NCBI RefSeq assembly: GCF_000502875.1
Contig: NZ_AYWX01000012.1
Span: 83,605 to 139,191, forward strand
Source of the DNA: Mesorhizobium sp. L2C084A000
Lineage (GTDB): Bacteria > Pseudomonadota > Alphaproteobacteria > Rhizobiales > Rhizobiaceae
Direction: 5' to 3'
Length of the DNA stretch: 55,587 nt
Shown: piece after piece, positions 29,306 to 36,290 of the stretch
Layout: every line of letters begins with the position of its first letter
Numbering within the stretch: the first letter of the stretch is position 1
Translations under genes and position numbers: made by a program
Notes under the pieces: model-generated
Database searches by the model: none
Told to the model about the DNA's origin: nothing
The model's input: only the letters and a program-made list of their open reading frames with translations

Positions 29306-29836
29306 TCAGAGCCACTCGATGTCGTCGAAACCGCGCGCGATGTAGCCGCCCTTGGAATAGGACTCGCCCTCGTAACCGAAGATCGGCCACACCTCTTTCT
29401 GGTTGTAGAGGCTGACGACGAGGCCGCCTCTGATGGCCTGGAAGAATGGCGTCACCTCGATTTGCTTCAGCACGGCGATCCGCTGGTCCTCCCAGCCAAG
29501 GCCGCGATAGCCGCCGCCACCGGACTTCTTGTCGAGGTCGGCGATGCCGTCCTCGAGCATCGACTTGTAGGCGGCGTCCTTGCCGGCCTGCTCGTCATGA
29601 CCTTTCACGGCAATGGCGTAATATTTGTCCGGAACCTGATCGTGCGGATAGATGTCACGCGCCATCTGGATCAGCGTCGCCATGGTTTCGGGCTTGAGTG
29701 CCGATGTCTCGAGCCCCCAGGCATGTTCGGGGCTGATGACGGCGCTGCCGGAGATGACGAGCAGCGCACCGATGCCGCCGCGTCTGAGAAGCTCTCGACG
29801 GGAAAGCCCAGGCTTCGCGTCATAGATCGTGACCAT
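29306..29836 (-). CDS. Gluconate 2-dehydrogenase subunit 3-like protein, Tat-exported
   Basis: A 176-residue small subunit with a twin-arginine signal (SRRELLRRGGIGALLVISGS, residues 12-31). The mature region has the subunit-3 pattern LIQMARDIYPHDQVPDKYYA, GIADLDKKSGG, and a C-terminal VWPIFGYEGESYSKGGYIAR. In characterised three-subunit flavoprotein dehydrogenases this subunit carries the folded large subunit across the membrane. It is 46 bases upstream of the GMC gene on the same strand, so the two form an operon. A GGGAGG ribosome site is present. Confidence 0.9.
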   Translation of the reverse strand: MVTIYDAKPGLSRRELLRRGGIGALLVISGSAVISPEHAWGLETSALKPETMATLIQMARDIYPHDQVPDKYYAIAVKGHDEQAGKDAAYKSMLEDGIADLDKKSGGGGYRGLGWEDQRIAVLKQIEVTPFFQAIRGGLVVSLYNQKEVWPIFGYEGESYSKGGYIARGFDDIEWL

Positions 29837-29920
29837 TTTATTCCTCCCTGCTTGCTATGTGCGCTCTGCTCAGAACGCCGTTGCTGGCGCGCCGCCCCTC
29901 AGAGGCGGCTGCGATGTCTC

Positions 29921-30313
29921 CTATTGGAAGCGACCTGTGCGTTGCAGAACCTCGATCTTGTAGCCGTCGGGGTCCTCGATGAAGAAAAAGCGGGCGATCA
30001 GCGATCCGTCGCGGTTGAACTCGACGATCTTCTTCGGATTGAGGCCAAGCGCACCGAGACGGTCATGTTCGCTGTCGAGATCGGCGACCGAGACAGCGAG
30101 GTGACCGTAGCCGTCGCCGAGCCCGTAAGGCTCTTGCCGATCCTTGTTCACGGTCAGTTCGAGTTCGAACCCCGACTCTGCGTTGCTGAGGTAAATGAGC
30201 GTGAATGTCTCGAAGTCCAGCCTGTCGGCGACATCGAGCCCGAATGCATTTCTGTAGAAATCGACGGACCGGGCCTCTTCGAGAACCCGGATCATGCTGT
30301 GGATCGCCTTGGC
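29921..30313 (-). CDS. gloA: Glyoxalase/VOC-family protein, lactoylglutathione lyase-like
   Basis: A 130-residue VOC protein resembling glyoxalase I: IHSMIRVLEEARSVDFYRNA, then FTLIYLSNAESGFELELTVN, GYGHLAVSVADLDSEHDRL and the C-terminal FFIEDPDGYKIEVLQRTGRF. Metal ligands of the family (His near the start, Glu in ELELT, His in GYGHLA, Glu in KIEVL) are present. The TTG at 30313 gives the usual N-terminus MAKAIHSMI; an ATG six codons later is the alternative. It stands between the two GMC loci; methylglyoxal or another aldehyde could be a by-product there, which is inference only. Confidence 0.85.
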   Translation of the reverse strand, partial: AKAIHSMIRVLEEARSVDFYRNAFGLDVADRLDFETFTLIYLSNAESGFELELTVNKDRQEPYGLGDGYGHLAVSVADLDSEHDRLGALGLNPKKIVEFNRDGSLIARFFFIEDPDGYKIEVLQRTGRFQ

Positions 30314-30543
30314 CAAATCAGTCTCCGCTCTGGTGTGGAGACGATTATGCGCGGCACGGACAATAAGGTGGTGGCAGCCGGTTACCACGCCCGAAGCCGT
30401 GAACCGTCCTCCATCGCCAACAAGGACAAAAGTTCGATTGCCGTGGCGGCGATTTTGCCCGAGAATGCATGTGGGGACAGGTCAAGCAGTATCAAACTGC
30501 ACGCCCGTCCACCCAAGACCAACAATTATGGGAGGTTTGTCGG

Positions 30544-30849
30544 ATGTGCAGGGTGTTTGCGGGCCAGGATCCCGAAGGCTATCGCCAGATCAACCGGTCG
30601 ATTCGCATCGACGGCCACTCGACCAGCATCCAGCTTGAAGGAACATTCTGGGCGTTGCTCGACGAGATCGCCGAAAACCAGAACCTGACGACGCCGAAAT
30701 TCATCTCCAAGCTCTATGACGAAGCCATAGAGATCAACGGCGCCATCCCGAACTTTGCGTCGATGCTGCGCACCACCTGCGCGCTCTATTTGCGCGGCCA
30801 TCGGCCGGGAATGGATGAGCAGATGGTGCCGAAGCGGGAGGCCGCTTAG
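30544..30849 (+). CDS. Ribbon-helix-helix domain protein
   Basis: A 101-residue protein opening MCRVFAGQDPEGY and then NRSIRIDGHSTSIQLEGTFW, followed by helices LLDEIAENQNLTTPKFISKL and MLRTTCALYLRGH. This is the RHH_4 type of ribbon-helix-helix domain, in which a basic beta strand (RSIRIDGHSTSIQLE) should contact DNA as a dimer. Start at 30544 has a GGGAGG ribosome site about 9 bases upstream. It could regulate one of the flanking GMC loci, but no operator is visible. About 230 bases before it are free of genes. Confidence 0.8.
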   Translation: MCRVFAGQDPEGYRQINRSIRIDGHSTSIQLEGTFWALLDEIAENQNLTTPKFISKLYDEAIEINGAIPNFASMLRTTCALYLRGHRPGMDEQMVPKREAA

Positions 30850-30859
30850 CGTATTGCGC

Positions 30860-31297
30860 TCAGCTGAGTTCTTGGGCGAGCCCGATGAGAAGCCCTCCAG
30901 GCCCTCGAATGTAACATAGCCGATACACGTCTCTATACTGGACGACTTCGCCTTCGAGCCGCGCACCGCGATTGCGGAGCCTTTCGAGCGTCCCGTCAAT
31001 GTCGTCCACAGTGAACATGACGCGGAGGTAGCCCAGGGCGTTTACCGGGGCGTTGCGGTGATCCGCGACGACAGGCGGCGTGAGGAAACGGGACAGTTCG
31101 AGCCGGCTGTGGCCGTCCGGCGTCCGCATCATGGCAATCTCGACGCGCTGATCGCCCAGTCCCGTGACACGTCCGGCCCATTCTCCTTCGATCGTAGCCC
31201 GCCCTTCGAGCTCAAGGCCGAGCTCGCCAAAGAAACCAATCGTCTCTTCAAGGTCATCGACGACGATTCCTATGTTGTCCATCCGTTTGAGCGCCAT
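30860..31297 (-). CDS. VOC-family protein
   Basis: A 145-residue vicinal-oxygen-chelate protein: MALKRMDNIGIVVDDLEETI, FFGELGLELEGRATIEGEWA, VEIAMMRTPDGHSRLELSRF, LRVMFTVDDIDGTLERLRNR and a C-terminal YIRGPGGLLIGLAQEL. The last motif normally reads GPEGIIVGLAE and holds a metal ligand; here GGLLIGL keeps the Glu in AQE only approximately. The catalytic role is unknown (glyoxalase, dioxygenase or resistance-type proteins share the fold). It converges on the RHH gene with a 10-base gap. Confidence 0.83.
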   Translation of the reverse strand: MALKRMDNIGIVVDDLEETIGFFGELGLELEGRATIEGEWAGRVTGLGDQRVEIAMMRTPDGHSRLELSRFLTPPVVADHRNAPVNALGYLRVMFTVDDIDGTLERLRNRGARLEGEVVQYRDVYRLCYIRGPGGLLIGLAQELS

Positions 31298-31751
31298 GGT
31301 TTTTAGTCTACAAGGTGTCGTCCAGGTCGTAAACTCATTAGCCTGCTTGCCAGCTGAGCAAGTATGATCAAGGGATCTTGAGAGCCTGGTGATGCGTCGC
31401 GGTGGGCCTGGCATTGACCGCGACCTCGAACGCCACCCGGTCAGTGGCTGGTTCCTGATTCATGCCTGATGGCACGACGCTGTTTCTATCGGTCCAGCAT
31501 CCGGGCAGGTAGGCCGGATGCTTCGCGGGATCGTGGCCCGACTTTCGGGCAGCCATCCGGCTTCAACAACACACCCAGACCCGATCGGCAGTCGACCGAA
31601 CCCTCGCTAACGATTTTGTGATGTGGTTGACGAGGTCATTTTCATCTCGCAGTCTATCGGCATTCGATCTGCGGATTAAACTAACTATCGTTGTCATGAT
31701 TACTTGGGCGTCACTTCCCGGGTGCGTTCTCTTATTTTCGAGATTCCTAAT
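31298..31751. other. Gene-poor intergenic region upstream of the cytochrome-linked GMC operon
   Basis: About 450 bases without a gene I can support. A 62-codon minus-strand open frame (31368-31556, MAARKSGHDPAKHPAYLPGC...) has no good ribosome site and no recognised family; it may be a gene remnant. From 31620 to 31740 the sequence becomes AT-rich and probably holds the promoter of the operon starting at 31752; a TTGACG at about 31626 is a possible -35, without a convincing -10. Confidence 0.5.
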
Positions 31752-32504
31752 ATGAACCATCGCAATCCTGTTCGAATGAATCGGCGTCTTTTCCTGTCCT
31801 CGGTCGCAATATTTACGGCAACCGCGACATCGGCCGGTTTTACGCGATCGTTCTCGGGCACTTTGCCCTGGACGCCAATGGCATCCGATCCACCCGCGCA
31901 GGTCGTGGCCGGCGGCTGGCACTTTTTCTCAGCCCAGGAAGCAGCCCTTGTCGAGGCGATCGTCGACCGCATCATTCCGGCCGACGAGCTCAGCATGGGC
32001 GGCAAGGAAGCCGGTTGCGCCGTCTATATCGACAGGCAGTTGATGGGGGCGTTCGGAGTGTCGAGCCGGCTTTACACGCAAGGCCCGTTTCTGCCTGGAC
32101 TGCCCACCCAGGGCTATCAGGGCGAGGCCAATCCGGCGCAGCGTTACCGCACCGGGCTTGCCGCCATCGACGCCTTCCTGAAACAGCGGGACGGCAAGAC
32201 ATTCGTCGAGCTCGCATCGGCCGAACAGGATGCCTTCCTGACGGCAATGGAGGCCGGGAAAGTCGACCTGCCCAATGGCGTCAAGGGTCCCGGTTTCTTC
32301 GGGCTTCTGCTGCAGAACACCATGGAAGGGTTTTTTGCCGACCCCGTCTATGGCGGCAACAAGGACATGGTCTCGTGGCGCATGCTTGGTTTTCCAGGTG
32401 CCCGCTACGACTACCGCGACCATGTCAGCAAACACAATCAGCCATATCCGCAGCCGCCTGTCTCGATCATCGGGCGTCCCGAATGGCTCGGCAAAGGCGC
32501 CTGA
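31752..32504 (+). CDS. Gluconate 2-dehydrogenase subunit 3-like protein (small subunit)
   Basis: A 250-residue exported small subunit. The N-terminus MNHRNPVRMNRRLFLSSVAI carries a twin-arginine pair before the hydrophobic stretch, so Tat export is likely; an ATG at 31776 would shorten it by 8 residues and keep the signal. The mature part has FFSAQEAALVEAIVDRIIPA, EAGCAVYIDRQLMGAFG and GFFGLLLQNTMEGFFADPVY, then VSWRMLGFPGARYDYRDHV, all typical of gluconate 2-dehydrogenase gamma-type subunits. It is followed two bases later by the large subunit. Confidence 0.93.
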   Translation: MNHRNPVRMNRRLFLSSVAIFTATATSAGFTRSFSGTLPWTPMASDPPAQVVAGGWHFFSAQEAALVEAIVDRIIPADELSMGGKEAGCAVYIDRQLMGAFGVSSRLYTQGPFLPGLPTQGYQGEANPAQRYRTGLAAIDAFLKQRDGKTFVELASAEQDAFLTAMEAGKVDLPNGVKGPGFFGLLLQNTMEGFFADPVYGGNKDMVSWRMLGFPGARYDYRDHVSKHNQPYPQPPVSIIGRPEWLGKGA

Positions 32505-32506
32505 TC

Positions 32507-34273
32507 ATGACCAAGATACTGCCTCGCAAAGACGTCGTGATCGTCGGCCTCGGCTGGACGGGATCCATTCTGGCCCACGAATTGACCGATCAGGGCCTGG
32601 ACGTGGTGGCCATAGAGCGCGGCCCCTGGCGCGACACGGCAACCGATTTCAACATCGGCTATGCGCAGGACGAGTTGCGCTACAGCATCCGGCGCGACCT
32701 CTTCCTGCAGCCGACCGTCGAAACCATGACGGTGCGCAATGACCCGTCGCAGAAGGCGCTGCCGATGCGCGATTTCGGCTCCTTTCTCCCCGGCAACGGC
32801 GTCGGCGGCGCCGGCGTCCACTGGAACGGCCACACCTGGCGGTTCTGGGATTCGGACTTTCAGATAAAGACCAATCTGACGAAGAAATATGGTGCATCGA
32901 GAATCGCCGATCTCCAGGTCGAGGACTGGGGCGTGACCGGCGCGGAGATGGAGCCCTATTACGACCAGTTCGAGTATCTGGCAGGCATCTCGGGCAAGGC
33001 CGGCAATATCAAGGGGCACTTGCAGGAAGGTGGCAATCCGTTCGAGGATCCAAGGTCGCGGGATTATCCGAACCCGCCGATGCAGATGACCTACGCGCCA
33101 ACCCTGTTCGCCGAGGTTGGCCGGTCGATCGGCCTGCATCCCTTCCCGACCCCATCCGCCAACATGTCGCGGGCCTATGTCAACCCGCTCGGCATCGCCA
33201 TGGGTCAATGCACCTATTGCGGGTTCTGCGAACGCTTCGGCTGTGCCAACTATTCGAAGTCGAGCGCCCAGACCACCGTCCTTCCCGTGCTGATGAAGAA
33301 GTCGAATTTCGAGGTTCGCACCGACAGCGAGGTGCTGCATGTCGATCTGGCCCCCGGAGGCAAGTCGGCGCGCGGCGTCACCTATGTCGATACGTCAGGC
33401 GAGGAATATTTCCAGCCGGCCGATCTGGTGCTGCTGTGCGCCTACGGCCTGCACAATGCCCGGCTGATGATGCTGTCCGGCATCGGCAAGATCTACGACC
33501 CCGGCAGTGGCGAAGGAACGGTTGGGCGCAATTACTGCTACCAGACAAATGCCGGCGTGCAGGTGTTCTTCGACGACAAGAACTTCAACCCGTTCATCGC
33601 CGCCGGCGCGCTCGGCCAGACGATCGACGATTACAATGGTGACGCGTTCGACCACGGCGCGCTGGACTTCGTCGGCGGCGCGGGCATCAACTGCATTCCC
33701 ACCAACGGGCGCCCGATCGGAACCAGGCCGACCTTGCCCGGCACGCCGAAATGGGGCAGCGCCTGGAAGAAGGCAACGGTCGAGGGTTACAGGAGCACGC
33801 TTGGCTACTCGTCCCAGGGAAGCAGTTACGCGACGCGCAACAACTACCTCGACCTCGACCCGACCTACAAGGACCGTTTCGGTCGTCCGCTGATGCGCAT
33901 GACGTTTGATTTTCCCGACAATGACATCCGCATGTCGAACTATGTCTGCGACCGGATGGAGGAAATCGCCAAGGCACTCGGCGGCAAGCAGTACGCCGTC
34001 GGCCGCCGCAAGAAGGGCTGGGACAGCGTCCCCTACCAGAGCACCCACAATACGGGCGGCGCCATCATGGGAACGGACCCGAAGAAGAGCGCGGTCAACA
34101 CCTTCCTCCAAAGCTGGGACGTCCCCAATGTCTTCGTCATCGGCGCGTCGGCCTTCCCGCAGAATGCCGGCAAGAACCCGACAGGAACCGTCGGCGCGCT
34201 CGCTTTCCGCGCCGCCGATGCCATCCGCAATCAATATCTGCGCAATCCCGGTGCACCGCTGGTGCAGGCATGA
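32507..34273 (+). CDS. GMC-family flavin dehydrogenase, gluconate-dehydrogenase-like large subunit
   Basis: A 588-residue FAD enzyme. The nucleotide-binding motif is VVIVGLGWTGSILAHELTDQ near residue 10; NGVGGAGVHWNGHTWR and the C-terminal STHNTGGAIMGTDPKKSAVN, FPQNAGKNPTGTVGALAFRA are GMC signatures. A cysteine group, Cys235, Cys238, Cys241 and Cys246 (QCTYCGFCERFGC), lies where related dehydrogenases bind an iron-sulphur cluster. Its end overlaps the cytochrome gene by four bases. With its neighbours it should oxidise a sugar acid, polyol or alcohol in the periplasm; the substrate is unknown. Confidence 0.94.
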   Translation: MTKILPRKDVVIVGLGWTGSILAHELTDQGLDVVAIERGPWRDTATDFNIGYAQDELRYSIRRDLFLQPTVETMTVRNDPSQKALPMRDFGSFLPGNGVGGAGVHWNGHTWRFWDSDFQIKTNLTKKYGASRIADLQVEDWGVTGAEMEPYYDQFEYLAGISGKAGNIKGHLQEGGNPFEDPRSRDYPNPPMQMTYAPTLFAEVGRSIGLHPFPTPSANMSRAYVNPLGIAMGQCTYCGFCERFGCANYSKSSAQTTVLPVLMKKSNFEVRTDSEVLHVDLAPGGKSARGVTYVDTSGEEYFQPADLVLLCAYGLHNARLMMLSGIGKIYDPGSGEGTVGRNYCYQTNAGVQVFFDDKNFNPFIAAGALGQTIDDYNGDAFDHGALDFVGGAGINCIPTNGRPIGTRPTLPGTPKWGSAWKKATVEGYRSTLGYSSQGSSYATRNNYLDLDPTYKDRFGRPLMRMTFDFPDNDIRMSNYVCDRMEEIAKALGGKQYAVGRRKKGWDSVPYQSTHNTGGAIMGTDPKKSAVNTFLQSWDVPNVFVIGASAFPQNAGKNPTGTVGALAFRAADAIRNQYLRNPGAPLVQA

Positions 34274-35487
34274 ACAAGCTCGTTTTCACGCTCGCCATCG
34301 GCGCCGCGGCCCTCAACGCGGGCCCGGCACGGAGTGCCGACCAGGCGGACCAGATCATACGTGGACAGTATCAGGCCGTGCTCGGCGACTGCGCAGGCTG
34401 TCATACGCAGGCCGGGGGCAAACCGCTGGCTGGCGGACTGCCGCTCGAGACGCCGTTCGGCATGCTTGTCCCGCCCAACATAACCCCCGACGGCGAAACG
34501 GGCATCGGCAATTGGTCGGAAGCCGATTTCCGCAGCATGATGAAGTCAGGCGTCGGCCACAATGGCGTGCGGCTCTACCCCGCAATGCCCTACCCCGCCT
34601 ATACCAGGATGAACGATCGGGACATTTCCGACCTGTGGGCCTATCTGACGACGGTTGAACCGGTATCGAATAAGGTCGAGGCCAATCAGCTGCCCTTCCC
34701 GTTGAACATCCGGCTGGCGATGCTGGGCTGGAATGTCCTCAACTTTACCGAGGCAAGCTTTCAGCCGGATTCCTCCAAGTCGGCGGAGTGGAATCGCGGC
34801 GCCTATATCGTCCAGGGCGCAGGACATTGCGGCACCTGCCACTCGCCCAAATCTTTCCTTGGCGCCGACAAGGACAGCGAGTTCCTGCAAGGTGCCTCCC
34901 TGCAAGGCTGGTTTGCCCCCGACATCACCAACAACGCGCAATCGGGCCTTGGAAAATGGTCTCAGGAGGATCTGGTCCAATACCTCAAGACCGGCGTCAA
35001 CGCGCATTCGATTGCATCAGGTCCGATGGCGGAGGCCATCGAGAACTCCACGTCGAAAATGACCGATCCCGATCTCAAGGCGGTTGCAGTCTACCTCAAG
35101 AGCCTGGGCTCGGATGTCGACAGCGTCCAACCGGCAAAGCCTGACGCGACACGGATGGCAACGGGCGAGGCAATCTATCGCGACAATTGCTCGGCTTGCC
35201 ATGGTGGAGATGGTGCCGGGTCAGGCGTGCTTTTCCCTTCCCTTGCCGGCAATTCGATCGTCGCGCAGGGCAGTTCCGAAACATTGGCCCGGCTCGTCCT
35301 TGCCGGCAGCCAGGCCGTGCACACGGCTGATGCACCGACTACGCCCGCCATGCCCTCCCTGGCCTGGCGCCTGAAGGACCAGGAGGTCGCCGACGTCCTG
35401 ACCTATGTGCGCGCCAGCTGGGGCAACGCCGCCCCGGCGGTCTCCTCTGACGATGTCGCTGCCGTACGCAAGGGGCTGACCCGGTAG
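34270..35487 (+). CDS. Triheme cytochrome c subunit of flavin dehydrogenase
   Basis: A 405-residue exported cytochrome with a signal peptide (MNKLVFTLAIGAAALNAGPA, cleavage near RSA/DQ). Three heme c sites are present: CAGCH at residues 41-45, CGTCH at 187-191 and CSACH at 307-311. Each domain has a distal Met candidate. This is the arrangement of the cytochrome subunit of gluconate, sorbitol and alcohol dehydrogenases, which pass electrons to ubiquinone. A C-terminal membrane helix is not obvious; residues 380-405 end VSSDDVAAVRKGLTR. It is translationally coupled to the GMC subunit. Confidence 0.95.
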   Translation: MNKLVFTLAIGAAALNAGPARSADQADQIIRGQYQAVLGDCAGCHTQAGGKPLAGGLPLETPFGMLVPPNITPDGETGIGNWSEADFRSMMKSGVGHNGVRLYPAMPYPAYTRMNDRDISDLWAYLTTVEPVSNKVEANQLPFPLNIRLAMLGWNVLNFTEASFQPDSSKSAEWNRGAYIVQGAGHCGTCHSPKSFLGADKDSEFLQGASLQGWFAPDITNNAQSGLGKWSQEDLVQYLKTGVNAHSIASGPMAEAIENSTSKMTDPDLKAVAVYLKSLGSDVDSVQPAKPDATRMATGEAIYRDNCSACHGGDGAGSGVLFPSLAGNSIVAQGSSETLARLVLAGSQAVHTADAPTTPAMPSLAWRLKDQEVADVLTYVRASWGNAAPAVSSDDVAAVRKGLTR

Positions 35488-35496
35488 ACCCGTACT

Positions 35497-36204
35497 CTAG
35501 CTCTCTGCTGCGACAGCGAGCGCCAGACGGCTCATGTCTGCGAACAATTCCTGGCGCTCGGAATAGTCGGTCTGTTCGCCGGTCTCGATGTTGTCGACCA
35601 CGACACACATCGACAGCGCACGCGCTCCGAAATGCTCCGATATGCGATAGAGCGCGCTGGTTTCCATATCCACGGCCAGGGCTCCTTCCGCCCGCGCAAC
35701 GGCAAAACGGGCGCGCCCTTCCGGGTGATAGAAGATGTCGCTGCACACCGTCAGGCCGGCATGATGGTCGATGCCGAATTCTACCGCCTTGGCCAGTGAC
35801 GATGCGAGGAGCGCCGGGTCGGGGCCAGCGGGTCCATAAAGGCCGAAAACCTGGCCGCTCTGGGCGCTTTCCGCCTGTGCCGATTGTGAGATGACAAGGC
35901 TGCGCAGTTTTGCCTTTGCGGTCAGGCTGCCGCAGGTGCCGGTGCGGATCAAGGTCCGGGCGCCATAATGGTCCAGCAGTTCATGCGCATAGATCAGAAA
36001 TGATGAAACGCCGATGCCCGTCGCCTGAATGCTGATGGACTTGCCACGAAACAGCCCGGTGAAGCCAAGCGTGCCGCGGCGGCGATTGATGCAGCGCGGC
36101 GCTTCCAGGAACGTTTGCGCCATCCACTCGGCACGCTGCGGATCACCCGGCAACAACACCGTGTCGGCGTAGTCGTCCTTGTCCGCTTCGTTGTGCGGCG
36201 TCAC
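35497..36204 (-). CDS. deoD: Purine-nucleoside phosphorylase, DeoD type
   Basis: A 235-residue enzyme that splits purine nucleosides with phosphate. Features: TPHNEADKDDYADTVLLPGD at the start (with the His of the phosphate-bound dimer neighbour), a GRxGTxGFTG-like stretch (RRRGTLGFTGLFRGKSISIQ), LIRTGTCGSL, VDMETSALY and VVDNIETGEQT with the catalytic Asp. A GTG at 36204 is chosen because it has a GGGGAG ribosome site 6 bases upstream and fits family length; an ATG upstream would add 13 residues. It converges on the cytochrome gene with a 9-base gap and no visible terminator. Confidence 0.88.
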   Translation of the reverse strand: MTPHNEADKDDYADTVLLPGDPQRAEWMAQTFLEAPRCINRRRGTLGFTGLFRGKSISIQATGIGVSSFLIYAHELLDHYGARTLIRTGTCGSLTAKAKLRSLVISQSAQAESAQSGQVFGLYGPAGPDPALLASSLAKAVEFGIDHHAGLTVCSDIFYHPEGRARFAVARAEGALAVDMETSALYRISEHFGARALSMCVVVDNIETGEQTDYSERQELFADMSRLALAVAAES

Positions 36205-36290
36205 AAGTTGCTCCCCTAAGCCTTCCTGCCGTTTCACCCGCAATCATGGCGTTGTCACGGCGTTGTGCAAGGAGGAACATGGGAAAGGCT

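Noticed and set aside
31368..31556. A 62-codon minus-strand ORF as a real gene
   Set aside because: It has no convincing ribosome site and no family resemblance; it is mentioned only as a possible remnant.
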